This document shows positions 24,710-37,777 of a DNA stretch of 64,000 nt, piece after piece. The stretch spans positions 948,597 through 1,012,596 of the forward strand of contig NC_030858.1 in NCBI RefSeq assembly GCF_000208745.1, written 5' to 3'. The notes beneath the pieces are model-generated. The model saw nothing but the letters and a program-made list of their open reading frames with translations. It did no database searches and was not told where the DNA came from. Source of the stretch: Theobroma cacao. Its lineage: Eukaryota > Streptophyta > Magnoliopsida > Malvales > Malvaceae. Both the position numbers and the translations under genes were made by a program. The stretch's first letter is position 1. Every line of letters begins with the position of its first letter.

Positions 24710-25864
24710 TCACTTTTTCCAGGCATAGACAAGCAAAGAGAAGCCAGTAGGAGCACTTAACTCAGTCTCCTCCACGCTTGCCCACTCCATCACGGAAGAG
24801 CTGCCCCCTGAAGAAGCTGAAGACATCGATATTGAGGAAGAGGATGAGCTTCTAGCAGTCCTCAACAAGCTTTTCCTCATCTTTTTCCACTCTATTCCAT
24901 TCAATGGTAAACTACATGAATTTTGTTGCCACAGAACGACCTCGTTCTTCTCGTTGAAAGGACTCACTACTTCTGCATCGGCCTGCTGATGCTCTTCTTC
25001 AAGAATTTCAGAGCCTTCATTCTCAAACTTGAACACGAAAACTGCATGCCCATTGTTCAAATCCTGATCAAACAACCAGTTGTACACGTCCCATGAGACT
25101 TGTATCGAGACCCCATCTACTTCAATCCTCTCATTTCCTCTAAATTTCCATTTAAGTCGCTTTATTTGCAAAACCCTTTTGTTATCAACGCTAAAACACA
25201 GCTTCGCATCCTCATTTACCCTGCAATCAATGGAAATTTCCCTGCTTTTGCCTCCGAATCTGGCTTTTGTGTTGTACACTTTGCTGCCAAACACGTGTTC
25301 TCTTCTCAAAACAAGAGCTTGGCTTCTCCTAGGCTTCTGAGCTCTCGTTCTGGCATAAGCGGCTTTGGTAGAATCACCGACAAGAAGCGTCATTTCCCCA
25401 TCAACAACAACAGCAATATAGAATCCAGAGTCAGGTTCAGGCCCGGATCCGAACTTGGCCCTGGAAAGGTCCCAGAAGACTTGGACGTTAGGGACTGTGG
25501 CGCTGCTGAGTTTTTTATATCCCTGTTTCTTCCAAAAGATAAACGGCTTGATATGGAGATGAAAATGGAGGGTGGAGAAAGAAAGGGAGTTAGGGAGAGA
25601 GAGAGGAGAAGAGAAAGTGTAGTGAGAGGACGGGTGCAGATGGAGGTGGAGAGAGTGGCCGAGGAACGTGCGAGACCAGGTGAGCGAAAAAAGCCCAAGA
25701 TTTGTCTGGTAGAGAGTTGTAGAGAGGTTCGTTTTACCTGAAGTTTGCGGCGGCCGAGGCGGAGGCGGAGGCGGCGGTATGTGGTTGTTGTTTGCGGCGG
25801 TGGAAGGGCGAAAGCATGACGGGAAGGAGGAAGAGTGGTGGTGGTGGTGGCGTTGGAGGGACAT
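24710..25864 (-). CDS. DUF868 family protein, single exon
   Basis: A 384-residue intronless protein. The N-terminus is low complexity (His run 5-10, Pro run about 31-38). The DUF868 region follows: SGKTNLSTTLYQTNLGLFSL, VFWDLSRAKFGSGPEPDSGF, FYIAVVVDGEMTLLVGD, then VFGSKVYNTKARFGGKSREI, VDGVSIQVSWDVYNWLF and HAVFVFKFE. A Ser-rich segment (about 340-365) and a hydrophobic SAPTGFSLLVYAWKK C-terminus complete it; the C-terminal G-F-S-L-L-x-Y-A-W-K motif is characteristic. The family is plant-specific with no established biochemical role, so none is assigned. The start is the first Met in frame, and its length fits the family. Long antisense open frames exist opposite but show no family pattern. 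Confidence 0.9.
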   Translation of the reverse strand: MSLQRHHHHHSSSFPSCFRPSTAANNNHIPPPPPPPRPPQTSGKTNLSTTLYQTNLGLFSLTWSRTFLGHSLHLHLHPSSHYTFSSPLSLPNSLSFSTLHFHLHIKPFIFWKKQGYKKLSSATVPNVQVFWDLSRAKFGSGPEPDSGFYIAVVVDGEMTLLVGDSTKAAYARTRAQKPRRSQALVLRREHVFGSKVYNTKARFGGKSREISIDCRVNEDAKLCFSVDNKRVLQIKRLKWKFRGNERIEVDGVSIQVSWDVYNWLFDQDLNNGHAVFVFKFENEGSEILEEEHQQADAEVVSPFNEKNEVVLWQQNSCSLPLNGIEWKKMRKSLLRTARSSSSSSISMSSASSGGSSSVMEWASVEETELSAPTGFSLLVYAWKK

Positions 25865-28800
25865 CCTTTGTTGGTTTGGGATTGGTTTGTTTGAGGTTTC
25901 AAGGGTTTTTTGGAGGCTTTAAAAAGATGGGGTCCTTTTAAGGGGTTGAGACAAAGATTAAGACAAGACAAAAGAGGGAGACTTTCCTACCTGAAAAATT
26001 TACCTAGACTTCAATTTCTTTTTCAAAATAAATAAAAAATAATTAATACGATTAGAAGAGAAAAAAAACTCTAATAACTAAGAAAAACAATTACTTATGA
26101 GATTGTTTAATTAAAATAATAATTATAATAATAACAACAATAACAAAGAAGAGACCTAAAAAAAGGTAATGACTTTTGGCTCTTTTGAGCAAACTTTTCC
26201 TTAACAATTGCATCTTGATTTACTCTTTAAAAGTTATTGGTATTTTTAGGTCAAAAATGGTAAGTAATTTACAATTAACAAAGTTGACTAAAAGAATGTT
26301 AACTATTTCTTGAGGTTTGACCAAGGTGAAACCAAATTTTGATGCTTTTTGAATGGATTTTATTATTTAAACCAAAACCATTTCCCTCTGTTTTTTTTTT
26401 TATTATTTAAAAAGTATGGTAGATGCTCATCCATGGAACATGAGCCTAATTATTATACTATTATTCAAATAAAACATCTAATTTTGTATTCTAAATGTTT
26501 GGTGGAAGTTTTGGTTATCAATAATGAACAACATAATCTAAAAATTATATGAAATCTTATCGTAATTAGTAATATTTATAAATTACAGATATATTCCCAG
26601 TTAGTGAAGTACCCGCCTTTATGTATCTGTTTCCATAATCAAATATTTGTAAATACATTAATTGCTGCTCTCTTCCAATCCTAAATTGTTTATCACTCTT
26701 TAATTTTCATGAAAAATAATTAAGATAAATTCTTTTTATTTTGATATCTAATTCATCGAAAGTGTTTGTCATATCGTCAAATGTACGTTAAAATGTGTGA
26801 ATTTATTTTATTTTATTTTTTGGATTTAACCCTGTGATGGTTGGAAATGGAGACTCATTCAATTTAACTGTTATGCAGACAAGAAACTGTGTAAAATTCG
26901 TGTGAAAATGAAATTTTCACAGTTGGAAAGGAAATTTCCCCAGGTGAACTTGTAGTAAGGGGTTGTTTATCACGTGCACAATCCTTGTGTAAAAATTAAT
27001 GACTGGATAAGAACAGGCAAAGTTTGAACTTTTCTCTTTTTTTTTTTTTTTCAAACTAATTAGGTTGAATTTCAATATGTTTGAAACCTTAATTTTCATT
27101 ATCAAAAGCATGTGAAAATCCAGTGAAATTGTAGGCTAAATTTGCTCCTGAATTTAATTGGATTGTATAATATACTTGTATCATTATTTTATCAGATTTA
27201 ACCGTATCGCATACATTTTTTATAATATTTTAAATAAAATGCAGCTGTACAGATTACATACATTAATAATACTTATACTAATTATTTTATAACAGTATTT
27301 TTAAAGTTTTCGCTGTATAAAAATATATCTTACATCAAATAAATATAATTAAAATCTAAATTTATCTTATTATATACTTAAAATATTTTTAATTTTGTTC
27401 AATTTTTATTGCTATATTGTCCTTTTTTATAGCTAAAAAAACATGTTTCTATCATGCACTTTTTTTTTTTTGAAAATGGTATGCTTTGATCTTGTCCAAT
27501 ACTTGGAAAACTAAATAAAATTCAAGCTCCCTGGATGGGAAAAGGGAACAAAGCTCATAATTCCAATGGATGCATGAAGCCAAATTAGTGGACATTGCCC
27601 TTTCCACTGTTTATACCAATTATGCTTACTTAATTGCTCTTGAATTTTTGAAATCTTTTTTGTCAAAATTCATGAATTTGTCTACTTGGGCCTGCTTTCA
27701 GGCTCTTTTTATTATTATTGGTTAATTAAATTATTACATGCTGGAAATTTTAATGACAAGTTTTTGTGGGGGAGAAAATTTTTGGAGGGGTCATGAATGA
27801 TTTTGCCATTAAGTATCATTACTCTGAGGGTCCAAAATGATCCTTGTATATCTCGTTGAAATTAATAGTTGGATATGTATAATTATTACTTGAAATATAT
27901 ATATATACATATATATACATATAATTTAATAGATAACTATATATATATTTGTCGAAAAAAGAATTGGAAAGAGACTGAGAGCAGGCAGAAATTTTGAAAG
28001 GGTTATCATAGAATTAGCAAAATTAGGTTCAATTCTCTTAATGTTTGGAACCTAACATGTGTTGTGGTGCAGGAAATTGAAACCAAGATGACTTCAAGCA
28101 AACATCCCTAACTGTTTGATTTAAGTGCTTGCTACCCTGACTGCTCTTTCCATATTCAACAAGGGATTGACAGTAAACCATCCGATTGTTCTCCATTCAG
28201 ACAACATCTGATAAGTAATGTAGGGTCGTTGAAAGTTTGAGGATTAGAAGAAACCCATGGTCGGCAAGCTAACGAGCAGCCATGTCCCAGGACCTCATCT
28301 CCTTTACCACACAACTCATCCGTGAAGAAGCTGGCATTGTCTCCTCAGTTCAGTTCAGTGTCCCATTCCTATATTTGCTTTAAATTGAGACAGCTGGTAC
28401 CTCGATGTACTTGCAATTTCGTTGGGCCATTTTGCTTTTTGTTATGTATATGTTTCTCCATTGTACTCCTTCTCGGACCAGGATACATTCCACGGTCTAA
28501 TTGGTGGGAGTTGACGAAGTTTCTAGGAAAATGTTTCAAGCCCTCTTTGATTTGATGGAAACTAAAATAAAATGTTAAGGGTTTGGTTAATCAACTGGGC
28601 CACTGTTTAAGAGCGTTACATTGTTGATCAATATTCAATTTAGTTAAGTAATATTGTGTTGTACCAATTATCTCGAAACAGCGAATAATACGAATAGAAA
28701 TAAAATATTCATAATATAACGATGAATAAGATATATTTTATGAAATTAATCGATAGAGATCCATTGGTGACGAGCTGTGGCTAAATGCATGCTATCTTGA

Positions 28801-28987
28801 AACAATGTGGATGTAAACTGTTGCTGTTTGAGAGAAGAGACAGTAAGTAAAAGAAAGCAAGTAGAAGCAACGAGGAAGAAGTAGTTGTAATTGACAAGTC
28901 AAGAGGTCAAAAGTGTGTGGGGAGGGGAAGATGTTCGACTTCCATGTTAGACCGTGTCATACAATTCAGCTGATCATATATCAAGGA

Positions 28988-28989
<2 letters not shown>

Positions 28990-29026
<37 letters not shown>
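28990..29026. repeat. (AT)n microsatellite
   Basis: An uninterrupted TA dinucleotide run of about 37 bases, followed by GTATATATC. Self-complementary and likely polymorphic. Confidence 0.95.
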
Positions 29027-29029
<3 letters not shown>

Positions 29030-29497
29030 TATATCTTAAATCATTGTTTTCGTTAATACTAAAATTAAATTGAATAACGTACATTTCACATGTAAACCAA
29101 AATGTTTTTATATAGAATCAGATTCTACAGAATACTTTGCTCTAATTTGATTAAATCTAAAGATCAAACTATGTGTGCTGTCTAAAATTCGCATATATAT
29201 GTTGTGCAAAATCAAGCAGCATGATGTTAACAACAATTAAATAATCAGAATTTATTTATCTTTTAGTATAGTAAGTGAAACAAAGTGGATCAGATAAACA
29301 TCATCATCTCATTGTTTTCGACATATTAATTAATCAGAGATTGAATTTTTTTAAAAAAATTTAATTTAAATTTGGTAAGGGTTACTTGAGCTTGAGGTTT
29401 ACGTCTTCGGCCCAGGATTAAGTCCGTCACCTTCTTTTGTCAAGGATGTCCTTTTTTTCGGTTTAAACTAATTGATGAGGTCAGCATGCACGTGGTN

Positions 29498-29537
<40 letters not shown>
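29498..29537. repeat. (AT)n microsatellite next to an N
   Basis: About 40 bases of pure TA repeat directly after an undetermined base at 29497. The length is unreliable because the N marks a difficult read. Confidence 0.93.
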
Positions 29538-29539
<2 letters not shown>

Positions 29540-32298
29540 CAGAAGTCAACAGTTTGCTTTTGCTTAATTTGTGTAATTAATGTTCTTTTATTATTATTAT
29601 TTATTTATTTTTAAGGTATGATTTAAAGAATAAACAAAATTTAACTGATTAATGATTCTTATTTTACTAATTAAAATGAACAACTATTTTGACTAGTCTT
29701 TTAAAGTTTAAGTAGGGTAATAATAGCATTTCGCAACATATTCTTTCTGAATAAAAAAATTTTTATTTTCACTTGATGTATGGTTTAATGTTTTTCTTTT
29801 TCATAATTTTATATCATATGTCTAATTTTATGTTATCAATAAAAAAATTTAACTTTGAAATCCTAAACCCTAAACATAATAGCAGCAAATCTAATAATAA
29901 AAATAACATTAAAATAAAAATTTACTGAACATGTGACTTAAAATTATAAAAAGATATTAAACGAAGTACCACGTAATTAATAAAAAATCTATTTAATATG
30001 ATCTTTGAACAAGTTGACTTATTATTATTAATGATCCAATTAATTGATCATTCACCATATATATATCAAACAAATTTGCTTGCTTCCAGAGTGTTGGAAC
30101 TTGAATCCTGGACGGAGCGTGGCTAACTCGTTAGAAAATTTGACCAGATCTACATAAACACAAACTAGTACAGTTGCAATTCAACTTGTGAAAGTTGTAC
30201 CGTATGCAATGTAATTTGAACTGTAGAAGACGGCTTGTCAAAGTAAATTGTCACGAAAAGAAAGAGAGAAGTTGACCCATTTCTTTGATTGGAAGACTCC
30301 AAGGACTGATCTAATACGCGCTTTTAACAATGTACTGGGAGTTTGAATCTGAATATTATTTGTTTGAACCTCCTTTTTCTACCTACCCTTTAAGCAACGA
30401 GCAGGGGGAGAGAGAGAGACCCAAAGATTCATCTGAATTATGGATCTAACACAATGGAAAACCTGTCCTTTCTTTTTGATGTTTATGATTTCACAGATTA
30501 ATCTTGAAATGACCTTTTGGTCTTTGCAAGAGCTATCTATACTGCTAATTAACTGCCTAGGCAGAGAGCAAGAGATACATTCAGCTCAGTAGGTGGTGAG
30601 TAAAAGAAGAAGGGATCCGCAGCATGTGCAAATGTATCCAAAACTTCAAGCTAACTGTTTTACCTAAATAATATTCCCCAAACTCTTTCCTGCCACCAGC
30701 TACACTACCAAACAGATGCCTTCCCCATGCCTCACTTATTAATTAAATCAAGCTAACCACAGCTTAATTAATTAGGGTATTTGTCAGTCTTTTCTAGAAG
30801 AACAAAAAAAATTGGGGTTGTTGAGTGCGTTGTGTCTTTGTTTAAGTGAGTGTGCAAAGCTGTTGTTGGAGGGTTGATTAATGGCAACTTCCCTCTGGAT
30901 TGAAAGCTAGTAAAATTTGGGTTCCTTTTATGGTTTTATTTCTACTGTTTACCTTTAAAGAATGTATGAATTTCCCTCAAATTTTAAAGAAGGATAAGCA
31001 GCCAAAGTCCATGCATTAGTTCCACAAATGGGGAAAAGGCTGAGAAATTTCCGAGTGCATGGTGCCAGTCTATAAAATTTCTTGAGAATATATATTAATG
31101 GAGTTTACCCTTTTTTATTTTATAAGTAACTAATAGTTATAAACCTTGTTTGTGAGTATTCTTGCATGTGTTAACAAAATAAATAACAATCACCAAAGAT
31201 TTACATGTTTTGGAGGTTGAAATGCACCCAAAAACATGGCTTCCTTTATCTTTGTCTACTTGCTCAAAGCCAAACTGTGATTTCTGTTTGTGTTTTCCAG
31301 GTTTTGGTGCAAGATCAAAAGCATGTGATGGTGAATAAAGCAAAGAAATGCAAAAAAGAAACAAAAGGGGAAGTGGGGGGAAGGCGCCTTCCATGTGAAG
31401 TCTGGTTCAGACACTGATAAGGCTGAGCCCAACTTTCACATCTGGAAGTGGGTTTGAAGAGATAAGCCTGATTCCTGACGTAAAGCTGTGAGCCCTTATC
31501 TCTGTCCCGATTGAAATCTAGGCCACACAACTTTCCTTAGATGGCCCATTTCAAGGGACGACTGGTTTAGTTTTTTTCTGCTAAATATTCTTCTGTGTTT
31601 TGAGGCTCGGGTGGGGCACATGAAGTGATTTCTACTAGGCCTAAGGCCAACCATCCCAGCCTAGGCTTTGAACCTTTTTCTTTTCTCTTTTATTTGACCT
31701 CAGAAAAAGGCCTAACTTTTCAGGATCACTTCGCTATGCAAAAATAAGACCGATACCAACCTTTTCCTTGTGCTTGGTATGAGCTATGAGAGATCAAGAG
31801 AGAGATTAAAAAAGGGTCTTTCATTGTTGGCAACCGCAATTCTTCTATTATGACATAATGGTAGTACAAGAGGGGTCTAAACTAAGCCCAGATGATGTCT
31901 TTGGCTCAATAGTAATTAACCAGTGTTTAAAGAGTTAACCCCATTAACTAGTTAGCCATCAGCCAAGAACTCGAACATCCCATTTTTCCTCAAGTAAAAG
32001 CGACTTGCAGAATATGTCTGGTCAGTCTTTAATGTGCTGAAAGAGACAAACTAGCTTTAAACATGGATTTAAACAGAATACCATAATTAATGTTGTTAAT
32101 GGTTCATTAAGGAAATTGTTCACGAGGACAAAAGGCAATGGGAGCTGTAAGGAAAGTCATGGTTTCGTGTCATGGAAACCCAACAAAAACCTTTGTCAAG
32201 CTCTAAATAACCCTTTGCTGCTGGTCTGATAGTGGGGCGGCAAGTGAATCAGCAAAAGGAATGTACACACCCCCACCCACCCTCCCCCCCCCCCCACA

Positions 32299-32419
32299 NN
32301 NNNNNNNNNNNNNNNNNNNNNNNNNNNNNNNNNNNNNNNNNNNNNNNNNNNNNNNNNNNNNNNNNNNNNNNNNNNNNNNNNNNNNNNNNNNNNNNNNNNN
32401 NNNNNNNNNNNNNNNNNNN
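32299..32419. other. 121-base sequence gap
   Basis: A run of N flanked on the left by a C-rich tract with CCCACCC and C12 and on the right by C7ACACA17. The gap probably covers a C/A-rich low-complexity repeat that resisted sequencing. Open frames crossing it are meaningless. Confidence 0.97.
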
Positions 32420-35400
32420 CCCCCCCACACAAAAAAAAAAAAAAAAAAACCAAGTCATCAATGACTCGATGTGCTGCCAAAACGAAACACTAACACAAAA
32501 AGTTTTGCTAGCTTTAACTATTGGGGGTTGGGGCACGCCTTCCCTACATTGTTTAACTTTCTTTTTGTTTTTGCCTCTCAACAAATCAACTATAAAGTGA
32601 CATGAGCCACATTCTTCACTTTGGGAATTTTTCCTTACTCTCCTCCAAATTTTGTTATAAGTTTATACTTTGCATACAGTGTTTGCACTGCCGTCCTTGA
32701 TAGCTGATAGACATGCGGAACAGTACCCTAAATGCTAAAGAAAAAGCAGTGAAGATCGAAATGGAATCTAATGAAAACCTCCCAAGGAATAAATAAATAA
32801 GTACTATTCTTTTTAACTCGTAAAAAAGGGTAGTAGTTTGTTCATAATGAAAGAGCTTACTTCACTTGGGTAAAGGTTTAGAACTGTCGGGAGATTTCTA
32901 ATATTATTGCATTGATGATACAGACGGTGATGCCAATAAATGGAAGAAAATGATATATAAAATTAATTGGTGCATAATTCCATTGGAGATGCTCAATAAT
33001 AAGTATGATCATGATTTATATGAAAGGAAAAGAACAAAAGAGAGGGAGATGGAGAAGGAATCAGGAAGGAAGGAAGGAAGCAGAGCAAGGTGGGTCCCCT
33101 TTCATCTTTGTCTTGTCTTTCTAACATAGGTAGGAAAGGAGTGGATAGGATCCTGAACCATATGCATGTGCATGTTAACACTCACATGATCATCCATGTG
33201 AAGGGGAATGGACAGAAGAAGAGGGAAGAACATGAAGGCTGAGAGATGCCATGAACTGCAGCATGAACCTAGCTAATTAGAAAGAAATTGTCTAGATCAA
33301 TGTCCCTGACATGCCCTACACACATACAAAAATATCAGCTTCCCCTTAAGCAAATTTTAAAGGTTTTCATGCTCCAGAACTGGTTGAAAGCATTTTTGGC
33401 CTTTTTCAGGGAGTAGGCCACCAACCTTTTCCTTGGCGCTCCTGGAAAAAAAGCATATTGCCTTTTGGATTTTTGCATGACTCACTTGATCCAACGCATC
33501 TAAAACAAACATAAATACCCCATTAGGAAGACAATCTCAGCACACATAATTTTTGGGTTTTTTTTTTAATTTTTTTGAAAAGGTTTAAAGGCCATAGGAT
33601 TGTCCCTTCCCCAACATTTCCACATGAGATTCTATACACCATGATTGGATACACCATGATTGGCTTTGACTACTTTTTCTTCTGAGGAAGATCTCACCTT
33701 TGACTCCTGAGTTCTCACCCTCCCTCTTTTTCACTAAGGTGTGCAATTCAAGGGAAGCCTTTTACAACGAGAGTTTGTACGACAAAAACGGTACTAAATT
33801 TTTTTTAACTAGGTTGATCAGAAGGGAGGAAGCACTCCACTTACACCAGACAAACTCTGTTATTTTCAACTCACAACTTGATTTTCAACATCAATCAATC
33901 ACCAACAGGATTAATTGGCATCAACTCTTTGATTAGATATCTTACAACAGAATTACATCCTGGTAAAATTATTTTAACTGTGTCTCAACTTTTTTGTCCC
34001 ATTTCTTAGTTGATTCGGGGGACAGTACTATCACCTCGTGACGAGTTCAAATTTCAAACAGGTTGGCAGGGCAATTTGTTGTTTTAACTGGTGCTAACTA
34101 TGCATGTACTATTCTTTAAGAACAAGAGAGCCAACAAGTTAGAGATGATTGAGAAATCAAGGGTGTAACAGATGAGATACCATAAGGATATTATTGGATT
34201 AGCTATTCATAAGAGCCAAACATAGCCTAATAATGTAAGGGTTCTTGACTTGATTGATTGAGTATACAATGTATATATGTATGTGCAGCAAGAGGCGTTT
34301 CTTTGTTTGTTTTTTTTTCTTTTTTGGCTATATCTGAGAGATAAACCTGGAAAGCATGACTTGGGTGTTTCAAATCAAGGTATGTAGGGTACTCCACCCC
34401 TTTGGAGGGATACAGAAAAATCAGGGTAAAAACATGATTCTCTTTTGAAAGCCAATAATGGGAAAAGTCTTACTAGTTAATGATAAGGGGAGAGCCAAAA
34501 TGTGTCAAATTGGCAAACTTATCAGCAATTGATCAGTTTATAATAAAGTGCAACGGACCATTTCTTTGAAACCAGTTACCAAAAGAACATATATATCAAA
34601 ATCACTCTAGCAATAGCAGGCCATGGCTGTAACTGGTGGAGTTGCAGCATGTTTCTTGACGTAAGGAAAGTGGTAGGTCAGGTTAAAGATCAAGAGGCCA
34701 AAGGGTGGCAAAAGTTCAAACTCTTAATGATGGTAAACTCACTAACATGCCATGATTTAATCACCTTTGCTGAATCAAAAGTAAACCAATATAATGAGAG
34801 TAAACAACTTTATTTTTTGATGGTTGTGGGGAACAAAATCAATTTCCAAACAGGTGAACCATCATGAAGTTCCATTGATAGAGACTAGACACCAAAAACC
34901 AAAAAGCAAGCATTAATTTTATTACCACTTTATATACTTGACCATTAAGGTTACATAAACCATATATACATGCAAATTAATCAAATGTCAGGAGGTTAAA
35001 TTGCGTAGGGAAGTTGTTTCTTTAACCAGGTAAGAATATCAGTTAAAGACAATTGTAAAACAGAAAGGAAAGAACTGAAAGGAAACAGGTTAATTAGGCC
35101 TGCAACATCTTCTTTTCTTCCACCAAATGTGCCAAAAATGGTTTGTCTGTCTTATTAGACAGTAGCTGTTCAGCCATGGAAGTGCTGCCTAATTAGTAAT
35201 TATGCTGTTTACTGAAAGAAGTTCCAGACTACGAAATGAAAATGACTTTGAGTAAATTTTCAGCCATATTCTTAAAACGAAAGCACCTCATAAGAGGAAA
35301 ATCGACATGAACCGAGGTGAAAAGAAAATTATCATAGACAGGTCAAAGTTACCATATCTCCTGTTGAATATATCCTTGCAGAAACTAATATATTATTGGT

Positions 35401-37110
35401 AAAAAAGGGCCAGGTTGTTTACAGATCACAAACATTATTGAAGCCAATCAAGATTTTAATCAATGTTTTTATTTAATAAGGGGTAAGATGTATATCCTAA
35501 GAAATGCTTTAGTTTCCTTATTCATGGGATTGTTTAAATTAGCCTACTTACCAAATTTAGAAAGTGGATGCTGCTATGTTTAGCTTACTGTTTTGATAAA
35601 CTTAGAATAATGCTGGCAAGTGCTTGCCAGCTTACTTAATGTAGAAAGTGTGGGGAGGCGAATGGAAAAGAATTACTTGTCTTGGTAAGTGTGGGTTTGG
35701 CTTTGACAGGCTCCGAAACTATGTCTGATGATCAGAATGCATAAGATAATTAACATGCCTTCTTGACCTGAAAATCATCAGAGAGAGAGGGGAGGGAAAA
35801 GATGGGCCTACTAAAATCATTAGAACACCCACTCAATCACATTCAGTGTCCCTTTTCTTTAATCTTTAGCAGCAGCAATCCCCAACCAAAAGCCTGCTCT
35901 TGGTTGAAAAGGAACCTAAAAAAACCCTTTCAAACCAACAATCGAAACAAAAGTTGGTCATTTTTCAAACCATCCGTGATCCATCAACAAGGAATTTGAT
36001 CAAATTAATTTTGTCTAATCCACTTTCCTGTGCATCTCAAGAACTATGAAAGTTCTTTGGTTATATGGTTGTCTGTCAGAATGTCTAGTTCATATTATAT
36101 CACGGTTTGTAATTAAAGTTTTCCTATTCCTGAAGAACTGCCCTGAAGTCAGTTTGATTTGTTACCCAAATGTGCATAAGACATCAACCTGTTCAACTTC
36201 TCTGCTATGATTATTCCCTATCAGCTGTGACAGAAAGAAGCATCTGTCCTTTATAAGTTTTCTAAGCCTTTATTCCGTATCAGTAAGTTCCTTTCATGAT
36301 CATTGATTAATTCCCTGGAAGAAGTATCTTCTAAGTTCGAACTCTGCATGAGCAAATCATGTTAATGATTTCCCAAGTCCTCACCAACTCCAAAAGACTT
36401 AGTTAAGAGGACAAAAACAGAGATGTTTCCATCATTATTAGTTAAAACCGGTGAATTACACAACTTGTTAGAGAAGGAATAAAATTACTTTTAAAAAAAT
36501 GATCCGCCCATCACGCAAGTCAGGGTGATAGTGAAATATTTTGTTCGATATTATACTTTGAAAATAATAAAAGGATGATGGGTTTGTACTGTTGCTTTGA
36601 AAAGGACAAGCGTGACTTTGCCTAATTCTAGGCAGCTAGTTGCTTTGAATTGTGAAAACATGGCAATGTAAGTAAAGAACTAGCAGCTTCACCTTGCCAA
36701 GCACAAGAGTGAAAATGGAAATTCCACCAAATTCAATCGGAAAGAAAGAGAGAGCAGATGATAAATATCATAGTAAAATATATCATAACAGAGCTTACTG
36801 TACATTAAGCATATCATCCAATGGGGTCACCTGGTAGACACTTGGACCTAAAGAAAGAAGGGCCTACAACATTTGGAAAATAGTATGTGGGAAGGTTGCG
36901 ACTAAGAGAAGAATGGGTTAAAATTAGCAAATCAGTGCCATTAGCAGGGAAGAAAATGCAAAGACCAACCAGCCTAAACTCCTCAAGGCTTGGTGTGACA
37001 GGGTTATCAAGCCTCAGCCCCAACGTTTTCAATGACTGGTGGAAAAAGAGAAAAGGGAAGAAACATAGAGAAATGAAGAAAGGGTGGTGCTTGATTTGAC
37101 ATCCTTGACA
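32420..37110. other. Gene-poor region, right part, ending in the SHINE gene 3' UTR
   Basis: About 4.7 kb without a recognisable gene. A 15-bp tandem duplication, ATACACCATGATTGG, spans about 33634-33663. Sequence is moderately AT-rich with few simple repeats. The final 200-300 bases are the expected 3' UTR of the minus-strand ERF gene. Confidence 0.5.
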
Positions 37111-37777
37111 CTAGACATTGCAAAGTTCAATGGAGCCATAGTCAAGCAGTTCCTCGATCATTTGCTGGATGTGATCCTCTTCGAGAGGTTTGAACTGCTG
37201 GGGGCTTTCAACCTGAGCTTTCTTGACAACCCAATTGGCTTCTGTCTCTTGCGCTTGCAACGGTTTCTTTTCCAGCACTCGAACTCCAATTCCACTGTCT
37301 CTCCCTGCAATGCCATTGTTGCTGAAAACATGTGGGGTCGGCGCCTTGTTATGCGGCTCGTGCGCTGATTGCTGCTTGGTCAATTGAAGTGAAGCCATGT
37401 AGCATTTGTGTAGTTTAGCCGTCAAAGTTGCCGACAGAAGCTTGGATGTGGACGATTGAGGTGCATTTGGATTGTAAGGGAAGTTGGTTCTGGCCCTCGG
37501 TCCGCACATAAGCCTTGCAGCTTCATCGTAGGCACGGGCCGCGTCTTCCGCAGTCTCAAACGTTCCTAGCCATATTCTAGTCTTCCTGCAACAAAACGTA
37601 AAAAGCGTTTCACTTAGTACTCATAAGGGAAAAAGACAAAACGTCCCTGACAGGCTGAAACCTCCATGGCTGTCCAAACTGAGGTTTAACTTACAAGAGG
37701 GGATGGCGAATTTCCGACACCCAAGATCCCCAATGCCTCTGTCGGACACCTCGATATCGTTGTTGTGGTCTGGCCAT
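37111..37777 (-). CDS. SHN: AP2/ERF transcription factor, SHINE/WAX INDUCER clade
   Basis: Two exons (37777-37695, 37585-37111) with an intron inside the AP2 domain give 185 residues, close to SHN3-type length. The AP2 domain (about 7-65) has [20 protein letters not shown], the [19 protein letters not shown] core and the RTNFPYN end; Glu and Arg contacts typical of GCC-box binding are kept. The mid-protein block [20 protein letters not shown] and the C-terminal [13 protein letters not shown] are the two extra motifs that define the SHN clade. Family members (Arabidopsis SHN1/WIN1, SHN2, SHN3) are nuclear activators of cutin and wax genes and influence petal surface and stomatal traits. The intron position after the RHPLL codons is also typical. 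About 5.6 kb of intergenic DNA separates it from the divergent eL39 gene. Which paralogue it is remains open. Confidence 0.95.

Larger units (their letters stand above)
25865..32298. other. Gene-poor AT-rich region, left part
   Basis: About 6.4 kb upstream of the DUF868 gene with no supportable gene. It holds AT-only low-complexity sequence (26000-26150, 27200-27400, 29700-30000), an imperfect AT repeat at 27893-27950 and two long TA microsatellites listed separately. Short open frames at 28322-28555 and 31137-31530 have no recognisable similarity. Confidence 0.55.

Noticed and set aside
25100..25741. Long open frame opposite the DUF868 gene
   Set aside because: It is fully antisense to a conserved coding exon, rich in Arg/Glu from the complement of Ser/Leu codons, and has no family similarity.
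32196..32600. Several open frames across the N run
   Set aside because: Translation passes through unknown bases and C/A homopolymers; nothing is coded that can be read.
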